A stretch of DNA of 64,000 nucleotides from Luteipulveratus halotolerans. Lineage in GTDB: Bacteria > Actinomycetota > Actinomycetes > Actinomycetales > Dermatophilaceae. A program made the translations under genes and the position numbers. Each line of letters starts with the position of its first letter. The first letter of the stretch is position 1. Of the stretch, positions 19,863 through 28,076 are shown piece by piece. Under the pieces are notes generated by a model. The model made no database searches, was not told the DNA's origin, and saw only the letters and a program-made list of their open reading frames with translations. Location: positions 3,472,001-3,536,000 of the forward strand of contig NZ_LAIR01000002.1 of NCBI RefSeq assembly GCF_001247745.1, written 5' to 3'.

Positions 19863-19997
19863 ATGATCGAGACGCCGGCGCTGCGAGCGCGCCATCTCGG
19901 CAGCCAGTACGCCCTGCAGCAGACCGTGGTCGACGCACTGCGCGACGGCGGCGAGACCGACCCACCGAGCCGGCAGGTCAGGCAGTGGCGACCGTGA
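19863..19997 (+). CDS. Possible 44-residue peptide or gene remnant
   Basis: Frame MIETPALRARHLGSQYALQ... ends RQWRP at 19997. Its third codon positions are strongly G/C, and the frame stays open upstream without a clear start or ribosome site, so it may be the tail of a decayed gene. It overlaps the end of the SDR gene on the other strand by 20 bp. The surrounding gap (19687-19977) shows nothing else. Weak call. Confidence 0.22.
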   Translation: MIETPALRARHLGSQYALQQTVVDALRDGGETDPPSRQVRQWRP

Positions 19998-20580
19998 AGC
20001 GGGTACGCCGATGCGCCGGCTGCTCGATCTCGTCGACGACCGCGACCGCCATGTCCTCCATCGAGACGTACGACCGACCCGAGCCGTCGACCAGCAGATC
20101 GTCGTGGCCGACGCGGTAGGAACCCGTGCGCAGACCGGGCTCCATCAGAGCCGACGGCGTGACGTAGGTCCAGTCGGCGTCGGGATGGGCGCGGCACGCG
20201 TCGAGCTGGTCGGCACCTGATCGAGCCAGGTCGGCGATCTCGGCGGGGACCCACCGACGGTCGTCGGCGACGAGGCGGTCGGGCGCGTCCGGGACGCGCA
20301 GGCTCCCCGCCCCACCGACCATCACGAACCGCACCCCCGCTGCCGCGTGCGCATCGAGCAGCGCTCGCGTGACGTCGAGGGCGGTGTCCTCCTGGCCCGG
20401 GAGAGGACGGGTCACGCCGACCCCGAGGTCATGGCCCGCCACGACCCGGCTCACGGCCTCGGGATCGGCCGCGTCGAGGTGCGCGGGCGTCAGGGCTGTG
20501 ACCTCGTGCCCGCGGCGCAGGGCTTCGGCGACGACCCGGCTGCCGACGTTGCCTGCTGCTCCGATGACGGCGATACGCAT
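19978..20580 (-). CDS. NAD(P)-binding atypical SDR (NmrA-like) protein
   Basis: 200 aa. Begins MRIAVIGAAGNVGSRVVAEALRR, an extended Rossmann dinucleotide-binding motif (GAAGNVG), and resembles YwnB/NmrA-like proteins without a classical catalytic Tyr-x3-Lys. Usual suggestions are redox sensing or NAD(P)H-dependent reduction of small molecules. ATG 20580 has AGGAG 7 nt upstream, within the tail of the exporter gene, so the two are translationally linked and probably under MarR control. Confidence 0.8.
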   Translation of the reverse strand: MRIAVIGAAGNVGSRVVAEALRRGHEVTALTPAHLDAADPEAVSRVVAGHDLGVGVTRPLPGQEDTALDVTRALLDAHAAAGVRFVMVGGAGSLRVPDAPDRLVADDRRWVPAEIADLARSGADQLDACRAHPDADWTYVTPSALMEPGLRTGSYRVGHDDLLVDGSGRSYVSMEDMAVAVVDEIEQPAHRRTRFTVATA

Positions 20581-21470
20581 GATGACTCCTGCTGTGAGAG
20601 AAGGGTTCTGGACTGGTTGAGACGGGGTGCGGGCAGCTGCGCCGCGAGGATCGACAGGAGCGCGACGGCGAAACCGACGGTCTGCAGCGCAGTGAGGCCC
20701 TGCCCGAGGACGATCCAGCCAAGGGCCGTCGCGACGACCGGCGACAGCAGTGCGAGGAAGGACACCGCGACGACCGGCAGCTCTCCGATTCCTCGGAACC
20801 ACAGCGAGTACGCGATCAGGGCACCGACGACCGAGAGCCAGGCGTAGCCACCGACGGCCGCGAGGTCCACGTGCGGCGGCGCACCCTCGACCAGAACAGC
20901 CACGGGCAGGAGGAACAGACCACCGGCGGTCAGCTGCCAGCCCGCGAACGGCACGACGCCGACGGGCCGACCCCACCGCCGCGTGAGCACGACGCCCGCG
21001 CTCATCGCGAACGGCCCCGCTAGCCCGGCGACGACACCGAGCAGGTCGAACCCGGCGCCCGGCCGCAGCACCATCATGGCGACGCCGCCGAGACCCGCCA
21101 CCGCCCAGACCAGTCGCCACCGCGTCGGGCGCTCTCCGAGCAGCGCGAACGCAAAGCCCGTGGTCGCGAGCGGCCCGACCGCGCCGAGCGTGGCCGCAAC
21201 TCCGCCGGGCAGCCGGTACGCCGCCAGGAAGAGCAGCGCGAAGAAGGCGCCGATGTTGAGGAGGCCGAGCACCGCCGCCCGCCACCACCACGAGCCGCGC
21301 GGCAGCCGGCGTCCGATCGCGATGGCGATCAGTCCGGCTGGCAGCGCTCGCAGCACACCCGACATCAGCGGCCGGTCCGGTGGGAGCAGCTCGGTCGTCA
21401 CCAGATAGGTCGTGCCCCACGAGACGGGAGCAATCGCAGTCAGCGCGGTGCGACGGGCGACGTTCGACAT
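20490..21470 (-). CDS. EamA/DMT-superfamily transporter
   Basis: 326 aa with ten predicted membrane helices in two EamA repeats; it begins APVSWGTTYLVTTELLPPDRP, typical of the family. Likely exports metabolites or drugs. The last 30 or so residues are read out of frame inside the SDR gene (91-bp overlap) and look non-native, so the original stop has probably been lost. The start lies 8 bp from a palindromic operator shared with the divergent MarR gene. Confidence 0.85.
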   Translation of the reverse strand: MSNVARRTALTAIAPVSWGTTYLVTTELLPPDRPLMSGVLRALPAGLIAIAIGRRLPRGSWWWRAAVLGLLNIGAFFALLFLAAYRLPGGVAATLGAVGPLATTGFAFALLGERPTRWRLVWAVAGLGGVAMMVLRPGAGFDLLGVVAGLAGPFAMSAGVVLTRRWGRPVGVVPFAGWQLTAGGLFLLPVAVLVEGAPPHVDLAAVGGYAWLSVVGALIAYSLWFRGIGELPVVAVSFLALLSPVVATALGWIVLGQGLTALQTVGFAVALLSILAAQLPAPRLNQSRTLLSQQESSCVSPSSEQQATSAAGSSPKPCAAGTRSQP

Positions 21471-21478
21471 GGCAACCT

Positions 21479-21505
21479 CTCAACGTTGAAATGTTCAACG
21501 TTGAG
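21479..21505. promoter_or_regulatory. MarR operator 1
   Basis: 27-bp palindrome beginning CTCAACGTTGAA and ending TTCAACGTTGAG, immediately upstream of the EamA start. Repeats almost exactly at 21525-21551. Inferred binding site of the adjacent MarR protein. Confidence 0.7.
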
Positions 21506-21524
21506 ACCATAGGTCGCTGCTATC

Positions 21525-21551
21525 CTCAACGTCAAACAGTTCAACGTTGAG
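21525..21551. promoter_or_regulatory. MarR operator 2
   Basis: 27-bp site CTCAACGTCAAA...TTCAACGTTGAG, matching operator 1 at all but a few central bases. It overlaps the likely promoter (TATCCT at 21521-21526) and the leader of the MarR gene, so autoregulation is expected. Centres are 46 bp apart. Confidence 0.7.
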
Positions 21552-21561
21552 AGGTTCAGCG

Positions 21562-22065
21562 ATGGCCCGTGACGCAGTCGACGAGATCCTCGACCAGTGG
21601 CGCACAGCGCGACCCGACCTGGACGCCTCGCCCATGGGCGTCCTCGGCCGCCTGTCACGAGCCACCAGGATCGCCGAGCGGCAGCAACAGGTGCTCTTCT
21701 CCGAGCACGGGCTGCAGCAGAGCGAGTTCGACCTGCTGGCGACACTGCGCCGGGCGGGCGGCCCACGAGGCATGACGGCCGGGGCGCTCGCTGACGCAGC
21801 AATGAAGACGTCCGGCGCGATCACCAACCGCATCGACCGGCTGGTCGCCAAGGACTTCGTGACACGGGACGTGGACCCGGCCAGCCGACGTACGGTGCTC
21901 GTCGCGCTCACGCCGAAGGGGCGCCGGCTCATCGACCGGGCCGTGGCCGAGCACATCGAGAACGAGCGGGACATCCTGGCGGGCCTCTCACTGCGCCAGC
22001 AGGACCAGCTGGCCGGCCTGCTGCGCACTCTGCTGGTGAGCCTCGACGACGTCGGCAGGGGCTGA
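21562..22065 (+). CDS. MarR-family transcriptional regulator
   Basis: 167 aa. Winged helix-turn-helix: QQSEFDLLATLRRAGG, then recognition helix region MKTSGAITNRIDRLVAKDFVTRDVDPASRRT, with the wing ending VALTPKGRRLID. Start ATG 21562 with GAGAGG upstream; a GTG at 21547 is less likely because it lies within operator 2. It is divergent from the EamA-SDR pair and very probably represses that pair and itself through the two 27-bp sites, releasing on binding a small ligand. Confidence 0.9.
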   Translation: MARDAVDEILDQWRTARPDLDASPMGVLGRLSRATRIAERQQQVLFSEHGLQQSEFDLLATLRRAGGPRGMTAGALADAAMKTSGAITNRIDRLVAKDFVTRDVDPASRRTVLVALTPKGRRLIDRAVAEHIENERDILAGLSLRQQDQLAGLLRTLLVSLDDVGRG

Positions 22066-22074
22066 CGCACGCAC

Positions 22075-22120
22075 AACGGGTGTCGTCCTGCGCGTCAGAG
22101 CGCGCGGGACGACACCCGTT
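22075..22120. terminator. Bidirectional hairpin terminator
   Basis: Twenty-base arms (AACGGGTGTCGTCC...) with a single G-T mismatch and a 6-nt loop, between the convergent MarR and enoyl-CoA hydratase genes. Confidence 0.8.
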
Positions 22121-22132
22121 GGGCAGGCAGGG

Positions 22133-22939
22133 TCAGGGCAGCAGGCGCTTCTTGAACCGCGGCACCGCGCCGTCGCCCGAGCCGGACGCCTTGCGGATGA
22201 TCGCGGTGTTGGGTGCGGCGAGCAGGATCGCCTGCTCCAGCCGCTCGCGTGCGAACGTCCGACGCGGCGAGGACGACCAGCGCGCGTTGAACAGGCGCTT
22301 CGCCGCAGCGACCGCGTCCGGCGAGCGCTCGGCGATCCGACCTGCCAGGGCGACGGCGTCGGCGTACGGGTCATCGGCGACCGAGGTGGCGAGGCCGAGC
22401 CGCACGGCCTCCTCGCCGGAGACGATCTCGGCCGTCATCGTGAGCCGCTTGGCGGTGTCCATGCCGACCTGCTGGGCGAGCGAGCGCACTCCGCTCATGT
22501 CGGGGATCAGCCCCCACCTGCCCTCGAGCACCGACCACTGGGCGTCGGGCGTGGTGATGCGGAAGTCGGCCGCGAGCGCGATCTGCAGGCCGCCGCCGTA
22601 GCAGTGGCCGTGGACCGCCGCGATCACCGGCACGGGCAGTCGGCGCCACGCCCAGCACGCCTCCTGGAACGGGTTGGTGCCGAGCCAGGGCCGCGGGGTG
22701 AACCGGCGGGCGATCTGCACCGGGCCGTCCTTGAACACCGAGCCGAAGTCGAGACCGGCGCAGAACGAACGCCCCTCACCGGTGAGGATCACCGCGCGCA
22801 GCGTGCGGTCCGAGCGCAGCTCACGGGCGGTCCGGGCGAGCTCGTCCAGCGCCGGCAGCGTGAGGGCGTTCAGCTTGTCAGGGCGGTCGAGGCGCACCTG
22901 GGCGACGCCCGCGTCGACGGTGGTGGTGAGAAAAGCCAT
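22133..22939 (-). CDS. Enoyl-CoA hydratase/isomerase family protein
   Basis: 268 aa crotonase-fold protein. CoA/oxyanion-hole motifs are FCAGLDF and GHCYGGGLQIALAADFRI; the region WSVLEGRWGLIPDMSG carries an acidic residue where isomerases have Asp. It acts on a fatty-acyl or related CoA thioester, hydrating or shifting a double bond; the precise substrate is unclear. TAGCCT lies 7 nt upstream of the ATG, suggesting a leaderless message. Monocistronic, ending in a terminator. Confidence 0.88.
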   Translation of the reverse strand: MAFLTTTVDAGVAQVRLDRPDKLNALTLPALDELARTARELRSDRTLRAVILTGEGRSFCAGLDFGSVFKDGPVQIARRFTPRPWLGTNPFQEACWAWRRLPVPVIAAVHGHCYGGGLQIALAADFRITTPDAQWSVLEGRWGLIPDMSGVRSLAQQVGMDTAKRLTMTAEIVSGEEAVRLGLATSVADDPYADAVALAGRIAERSPDAVAAAKRLFNARWSSSPRRTFARERLEQAILLAAPNTAIIRKASGSGDGAVPRFKKRLLP

Positions 22940-23022
22940 GCGCGCAAGGCTACTCGTCGGTAGCCCAAGTCGATCCGCCGAATTCCTTGCGGGGGGATGG
23001 CCGGTCGCCTTGACTGTCAGCC

Positions 23023-24321
23023 ATGGCAGACCTGCGTCGCTCGTTCTACCGGACCTCTGACCAGCTCAAGGGTGCCGTGCGCCCGTACCGCGACCGGCTG
23101 GCCGAACGCGTGCCCGCCCTCGCGCCGTACGTCACGCGCCGTCCTGCGATGAGTCCGCTGCAGCGCCAGCGTCACTTCTGGGAGGAGTCGGAGGCTGCCC
23201 TGGCGCCTGGACCGTACGCCGCGGCGTCGGTGCAGGCGATCCTCGACAGCCTCGACATCACGATCGAGACCGACGACCCGATCCTGGAGATCGGGTCCGG
23301 GGTCGGCGCCACCCTGGCGGCTCTCGTCGACGCCGGCTTCACCAACGTGACCGGCGTCGAGATCAACCCGATGGCCGTCGAGTCGATGCGCGTCCGCTAC
23401 CCGCAGCTCGCCGAGGTGCCCGTGCTCGTCGGCCCGGCCGAGACGGTGCTCAAGGGCCTCGCCGACGACCAGTTCAAGCTCGCCATCGCGATCCGCACCC
23501 TGCAGCACACCCACCCCGACAGCGCCCACCTGTTCGGCACCATCTCGCGCCTCGCGAGCACGGTCATCACCATCGACCAGCCGGCCACGCTGGGCCGACA
23601 CGTCTTCCCGTGGGACTTCGGCGCGGAGTTCGGCAAGCACGGCATGACCGTCCGCACCCGCAAGCCGCTGGTCGTGGACGGCAAGCAGACCCGCGACACG
23701 ATGCTCATCCTGCGCCGCATGGAGAGCCGCAAGAAGCTGTACGAGTTCTGGCGCCAGCCCGCGCCGAGCGGCAACGTGCCCGCGTCGTACCTCCTGCCGA
23801 CCTATCGCAGCCACGCGCTGCGCAAGCTCATCGACGACCTGCCCCGCGACTCGCGCATCCTCGAGCTCGGCTGCAACATCGGCCGCAACCTCGCCTACCT
23901 GCACGACCACGACTTCCCCGACGTGATGGGCATCGAGATCAACCCGCACGCCGTGGCCCAGCTGCGTCAGTCGTTCCCGCAGCTCGCCGACAACGAGATC
24001 CTGATCGGCCCCGGCGGTGAGCACCTGCCCCAGATGAAGGACGACTCGCTCGACCTGATCTTCACCATGGCGGTCATGGAGCACCTGCACCCCGATGAGG
24101 CCAAGCCGGTGTTCGACGCGATGACGCGGATCAGCAGGCGCGTGCTCGCGATCGAGCCGTCCAACCGGCTGACGCACCGCCAGTTCCCGCACGACATCCC
24201 CAAGGAGTTCACCTCGCGCGGGATGCGCCTGGTGTCGGCGACGCCGATGAAGGACATCATCGAGAACCCCAGCGACATCGGGCTCGACGCCTTCACGGCG
24301 TACCGGTTCGAGCGCGACTGA
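23023..24321 (+). CDS. Two-domain (tandem) class I SAM-dependent methyltransferase
   Basis: 432 aa containing two similar methyltransferase domains. Motif I is EIGSGVGA at 89-96 in the first and ELGCNIGR at 281-288 in the second; each is followed by a matching acidic motif (GVEINPMAVESMR and GIEINPHAVAQLR) and then YPQL / FPQL. Both copies keep the glycine-rich loop and the acidic SAM contact. The substrate is unknown. An internal duplication or fusion is evident. Monocistronic; divergent from the enoyl-CoA hydratase gene. Confidence 0.82.
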   Translation: MADLRRSFYRTSDQLKGAVRPYRDRLAERVPALAPYVTRRPAMSPLQRQRHFWEESEAALAPGPYAAASVQAILDSLDITIETDDPILEIGSGVGATLAALVDAGFTNVTGVEINPMAVESMRVRYPQLAEVPVLVGPAETVLKGLADDQFKLAIAIRTLQHTHPDSAHLFGTISRLASTVITIDQPATLGRHVFPWDFGAEFGKHGMTVRTRKPLVVDGKQTRDTMLILRRMESRKKLYEFWRQPAPSGNVPASYLLPTYRSHALRKLIDDLPRDSRILELGCNIGRNLAYLHDHDFPDVMGIEINPHAVAQLRQSFPQLADNEILIGPGGEHLPQMKDDSLDLIFTMAVMEHLHPDEAKPVFDAMTRISRRVLAIEPSNRLTHRQFPHDIPKEFTSRGMRLVSATPMKDIIENPSDIGLDAFTAYRFERD

Positions 24322-24349
24322 ACCGACGTCGTACGCCGGTCGCCGCGCC

Positions 24350-24727
24350 TCAGACGGTCGCGGTCGGGAAGCCCTCGGCGCGCCACTGCGTGATGCCGCC
24401 GGCGAGCACCCAGACCTCGCGCAGCCCGTGCCGCCGCAGCGCAGCGGCCACGGGAGCGACCTCCGCCTCGTGGTCGCCGCACAGGATGACCGGTGCGTTC
24501 CACGAGCTGACGTCGACGGCGTCGCGCGGCTCGAGGTCGGGGTGCACCACCACCGCACGCCGGTGCCGCGGTCGGACGTCGACGAGCGTCGCGCGCCCCC
24601 AGAGCGCGTCCTGGTACGCCGCGCGCGGGCTCACCCGCCCCGGCTCGTCGACCTCGGGACACGGCTGCACACCACCGGAGAACAGTGAGGTCTCCCAGCG
24701 GACGTACGAGGTCGGCGCACCTGGCAT
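24350..24727 (-). CDS. Rhodanese-like domain protein
   Basis: 125 aa. The fold is rhodanese-like: VDVRP near the N-terminal side, then PVILCGDHEAEVAP with the active-site-loop cysteine, and the C-terminal VWVLAGGITQWRAEGFP. Likely a sulfur-transfer or sensing domain. I chose ATG 24727 because TTTAAT lies exactly 6 nt upstream, as expected for a leaderless mRNA; ATG 24763 is the alternative and adds 12 residues. Confidence 0.72.
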   Translation of the reverse strand: MPGAPTSYVRWETSLFSGGVQPCPEVDEPGRVSPRAAYQDALWGRATLVDVRPRHRRAVVVHPDLEPRDAVDVSSWNAPVILCGDHEAEVAPVAAALRRHGLREVWVLAGGITQWRAEGFPTATV

Positions 24728-24733
24728 GCCGTT

Positions 24734-24739
24734 ATTAAA
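24734..24739 (-). promoter_or_regulatory. -10 box for a leaderless transcript
   Basis: TTTAAT read on the minus strand, with six bases to the ATG at 24727, placing the transcription start on the A of the start codon. It is an unusually AT-rich patch for this window. Confidence 0.4.
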
Positions 24740-24809
24740 GGTGTAAGCACGTGTTATGTCCATGTGCGCTCGGACGTCTCTCGGTCCGTGGACGCTCCGT
24801 GCCTCGCGC

Positions 24810-25544
24810 TCAGGGCGTACGCAGGCGGTCAGCGAAGAACGCCAGCACCCGGTCCACGCCCTCCTGCTGTCGGTGGCGCGTGAGCGTGCTGTGCCCCGGC
24901 CCCGCGAACTCCACGCGGATGAACCCCTCACCGAGCTCGCGGGTCAGCGCCTGGAAGCGCGAGCCGGTCACCCAGTCGCGGGCGAACCGCAGACCCAGCA
25001 CCGGGCACCCGTCGACGACGCGCTGCTTCACCGCCGCGAGGTCGTCGGGGCTGAGCGCGAGGTCACTCCCACGGCCGCGCGTGATCGGCACCGGTGACGC
25101 CGGCTGCGTCACGACCGGCGCCGCCACCGACGGGTCGACCATCATCGCGAGCGCGAAACCGCCGGTGAAGCACATGCCGAGCGCACCCACGCCCGGACCG
25201 CCGAGCTCGTGGTGCAGCGCCCGGGCGAGCGCGCGCAGCCACCCCGCCACGGGCGTCGTACGACCGCGGGCGAACATCGTGAACTCCTTTGAGACACAGA
25301 CCGATCCGATGGTGCGCAGACTGTTGGTCGCACTGTCGGGAGCCTCGGCCACCCCGAACAGGTCGGGCAGCACCACGGTGTAGCCGGCGTCGACCACCTC
25401 GTCGGCGAACGCCACGACCTCGGGCGTGAGGCCCGGGATCTCGTGGATGACCACGACGCCCGGGCCCTCGCCCCTGCGGTGGACGTCGTGCGCGACGCCG
25501 TCGTGGACGAACACCGACCGTGACCAGCGCGCGAGCCCGTTCAT
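24810..25544 (-). CDS. Dienelactone hydrolase family protein
   Basis: 244 aa alpha/beta hydrolase. The nucleophile elbow GMCFTGG has Cys, as in dienelactone hydrolase, and the catalytic His is in FAGPGHSTLTRHR near the C-terminus; N-terminal VVVIHEIPGL forms the oxyanion side with a Glu that tunes the cysteine. Could hydrolyse lactones or esters from aromatic degradation, but no such pathway genes are adjacent. Start ATG 25544. Single gene. Confidence 0.87.
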   Translation of the reverse strand: MNGLARWSRSVFVHDGVAHDVHRRGEGPGVVVIHEIPGLTPEVVAFADEVVDAGYTVVLPDLFGVAEAPDSATNSLRTIGSVCVSKEFTMFARGRTTPVAGWLRALARALHHELGGPGVGALGMCFTGGFALAMMVDPSVAAPVVTQPASPVPITRGRGSDLALSPDDLAAVKQRVVDGCPVLGLRFARDWVTGSRFQALTRELGEGFIRVEFAGPGHSTLTRHRQQEGVDRVLAFFADRLRTP

Positions 25545-25599
25545 GAGAGCAAGCGTGCCGTACGCCCACCGGTCCGGTCAGCGTTCGCGGTCACCGTGG

Positions 25600-25793
25600 T
25601 CTCGATACGGGCATCACTGCGTTCGCCCTACTCGACCAGCGGGACTCGCCCGCCGCTGGTTGAGCCGGGCGAGCCCCACAGGGCGAGACCGCGTCGAAAC
25701 CTACGTACGACACAGGGAGACTCTCCCCGTACGTCACGTGGTTTCGACACGGCCCTCGCCTAGCGGCTCGGACCGGCTCAACCAGCGGTCGGG
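25600..25793. repeat. CTGGT(T/C)GAG-family repeat, copy cluster 2
   Basis: Contains GTGGTCTCGATACGG, CCGCTGGTTGAGCCGGGCG, GTCGAAACC and the inverted GGTTTCGACACGG...GGCTCAACCAGCGG. The inner segment (TACGACACAGGGAGACTCTCC) matches the equivalent segment of the 12890-13500 cluster. It ends 3 bp before the stop codon of the DUF4352 gene. Confidence 0.7.
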
Positions 25794-25795
25794 CG

Positions 25796-26557
25796 CTACC
25801 GCAGGTCGACCGTCACGCCGCCGGAGAACATCGAGTCGTGCAGCTCGATCTTGGCCGGCGTCGCACCCACGGGCATGTCGAACACCAGCACACCGGTGAC
25901 CTGGTTGCCGGGGTTGATGTCCTCGTACATCACCTTGTTGTCGTTGCTGATCACCGCGCCGGCCATCGAGTTCGCCTCGTACGACTTGCCGTTCGCGTCG
26001 AACACCTTCTGGTTCATGTCGGACAGTGCGCGCGTCTCGTCACCGGTGTTGCGGACCTTGACCGTGACCAGGACGAACTGGCCCTGGGCCTTCTCGTTCA
26101 GGAACTCGCCGCCGACCGACTTCCGTCCGCTCTGCACCTTGGTGACGGTGAACTCGAACTTGCCGTCGCGTACGGGCGAGCCGATCCCCGCGCCCTTCTT
26201 CTCCTCCTTCTTCGCCGCCGGCTTCGAGTCCTTCTTCGCTGCTGCGGAGGACGTGCCCGCGGGTGCTGCCGCTGCCGGCGCCTCGCTCGCGGCCACCGGG
26301 GACTGGCTCGCCCCCTCCGACGAGCCAGTCCCCGACCCGCCCCCGGACGCCGCGGCCGCGATACCGCCCACGACCATGAGCCCGGCCAGACCGGTCAGCA
26401 CCTTGTGCCGCGCCACCCAGCCCGGCCGCTGGGGCGGGACGTACTGCCCACCCGGCGCGGGCGGCGTACCCGGCTGCCACTCCCCCGGCTGACCCGTCCC
26501 CCACGTGCTCGGCGGGACGGGCGGCTGACCGTTGTTGTCGTGGTGACGCTTGCTCAT
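25796..26557 (-). CDS. DUF4352-type surface protein with proline-rich N-terminus
   Basis: 253 aa. Residues 1-48 are proline/glycine/glutamine-rich and cytoplasmic; one membrane helix follows (VLTGLAGLMVVGGIAAAASG), then an Ala/Ser/Lys linker and a C-terminal Ig-like domain (VLVTVKVRNTGDETRALSD) typical of DUF4352/telokin-like proteins. Probably anchored with the beta domain outside the membrane. ATG 26557 with GAAGGAG upstream. Divergent from the two-component system by about 200 bp; whether they are linked is unknown. Confidence 0.82.
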   Translation of the reverse strand: MSKRHHDNNGQPPVPPSTWGTGQPGEWQPGTPPAPGGQYVPPQRPGWVARHKVLTGLAGLMVVGGIAAAASGGGSGTGSSEGASQSPVAASEAPAAAAPAGTSSAAAKKDSKPAAKKEEKKGAGIGSPVRDGKFEFTVTKVQSGRKSVGGEFLNEKAQGQFVLVTVKVRNTGDETRALSDMNQKVFDANGKSYEANSMAGAVISNDNKVMYEDINPGNQVTGVLVFDMPVGATPAKIELHDSMFSGGVTVDLR

Positions 26558-26747
26558 GACGTGCTCCTTCGCTGACGGTGGCCGTCCCCCTGGGCCGGCC
26601 GCTCGCCAGTGGGGCGAGCACGAGAAGTTCATCGCTGGACGGGGTCGCGCCACATCGCCGAACCGGTCACACCTGACCGACCGATCGGATGAACGCCGAC
26701 CGCCCTCCTTCCGCCGAAAGGTCGATGGCACAGGCCCGTTCGCGCCG

Positions 26748-26753
26748 TAGATT
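26748..26753 (+). promoter_or_regulatory. -10 box for leaderless histidine kinase mRNA
   Basis: TAGATT ends 6 nt before the GTG start at 26760, so transcription would begin at the start codon. No ribosome site is present, which agrees. Confidence 0.5.
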
Positions 26754-26759
26754 GACCGC

Positions 26760-28076
26760 GTGAGCACGCCCGCCTGGCCGGTCCCCGGCCCGCAGCAGCC
26801 GGCGGCTCCCCACAGGGCGGTACGCCGGTGGGGGCCGACGCACTGGCGGCGCCTGCGGACGACCCTGATCGTGATCGGCTGCGTGTTCACCTGCACACTC
26901 GCCATCTCCATGGCCGACGGCCGCGACAAGATGGCGCGCGGCTTCGCCCCCACTGACACCGACGCCACGTCGGACTGGTCGGTCCTGATCTGGCTCGTCG
27001 GCGTCGGCCTCGCCGTCCTCACGATCTGGCGTACGCGGTGGCCGGAGCTGCTCGTCGCTCTCAGCAGCGTGGCCGGGCTCCTGCTCCCGCTCGACACCGC
27101 ACCGGCGCTCGTCGGGCTCACCCAGCTCATCGTCCGGCGCAGCGACTGGCGTCCGTGGGCAGCAGGTGTCGCCGTCTCGATCGGCACGGTCGGCTCCGTC
27201 TGGCGAGACAGCCGAGGCACGACCAGCGAGTCGTCGTTCTGGCAGATCATCACGGGCGCCACCGAGACCGCGCGCGACCCGTTGCCGTGGTGGGCCGTCG
27301 CGATCATCAGCGCCCTCGTCGTCGCAGCCACCGTGGGCATCGCGCTCACCATCCGCGCGCGGCGCGAGGTCGCGACGTACGCCGAGCGCGGCGCGGCCCA
27401 GGCCGAGCGGCTCGACGCGATGCAGGACGACCTCGCCCGCAAGGTCGAGCGCGAGCGGCTGGCCCAGGAGGTGCACGACGCCCTCGGGCACCGGCTCTCG
27501 CTGCTGTCGCTGCACGCCGGCGCGCTCGAGGTCAACGCCGGCGACGAGCAGACCGCCCGCAGCGCGGCCCTCTTGCGCCAGGGCGCCCAGCAGTCGATGG
27601 ACGACCTGCGTTCGCTGCTGTCGATGCTGCGCAACCCGGGCGACCCCGACGTCGCCGCACGCGTGCCCGACCTGGCCGACGTCCCGACCCTGATCGACGA
27701 GAGCCTCACCGCCGGGTCACCGGTCGTCGCATCGGTCTACATCGACCGGACCGAGCCGTTGCACCCGGTCGTGAGCCACACGGCGTACCGCATCGTCCAG
27801 GAGCTGCTCACCAACGCCCGCAAGCACGCACCGGGCACGCCGATCCGCTTGCAGGTCAACGGTTCTGCGCAGTCGGGCATCGAGATCTCAACCGCGAACC
27901 GGATGCCCGCGGACGCCCCGCCGTACGCCGGTCAGGGCACCGGCCTGGTCAGCATCACCGACCGCGTCCGACAGGTGGGCGGCCGGTCGAAGGTCTGGGT
28001 CGACCAGGAGCGGGCGTTCCGCGTCGGTGCGTGGCTGCCGTGGAACCCGATCGCCGACCAGGAGCCGCGACCATGA
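26760..28076 (+). CDS. Two-component sensor histidine kinase (HisKA_3 type)
   Basis: 438 aa. Predicted membrane helices lie in the N-terminal half (VIGCVFTCTLAISM, WLVGVGLAVLTIW, WWAVAIISALVVAATVGIAL). The dimerisation/phosphoacceptor motif EVHDALGHRLSLLSLHAG has its His near residue 239, and the ATPase domain follows, with the N-box QELLTNARKHA and GQGTGLVSITDRVRQVGG. It autophosphorylates and passes phosphate to the overlapping response regulator. The stimulus is unknown. Leaderless GTG start. Confidence 0.92.
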   Translation: MSTPAWPVPGPQQPAAPHRAVRRWGPTHWRRLRTTLIVIGCVFTCTLAISMADGRDKMARGFAPTDTDATSDWSVLIWLVGVGLAVLTIWRTRWPELLVALSSVAGLLLPLDTAPALVGLTQLIVRRSDWRPWAAGVAVSIGTVGSVWRDSRGTTSESSFWQIITGATETARDPLPWWAVAIISALVVAATVGIALTIRARREVATYAERGAAQAERLDAMQDDLARKVERERLAQEVHDALGHRLSLLSLHAGALEVNAGDEQTARSAALLRQGAQQSMDDLRSLLSMLRNPGDPDVAARVPDLADVPTLIDESLTAGSPVVASVYIDRTEPLHPVVSHTAYRIVQELLTNARKHAPGTPIRLQVNGSAQSGIEISTANRMPADAPPYAGQGTGLVSITDRVRQVGGRSKVWVDQERAFRVGAWLPWNPIADQEPRP

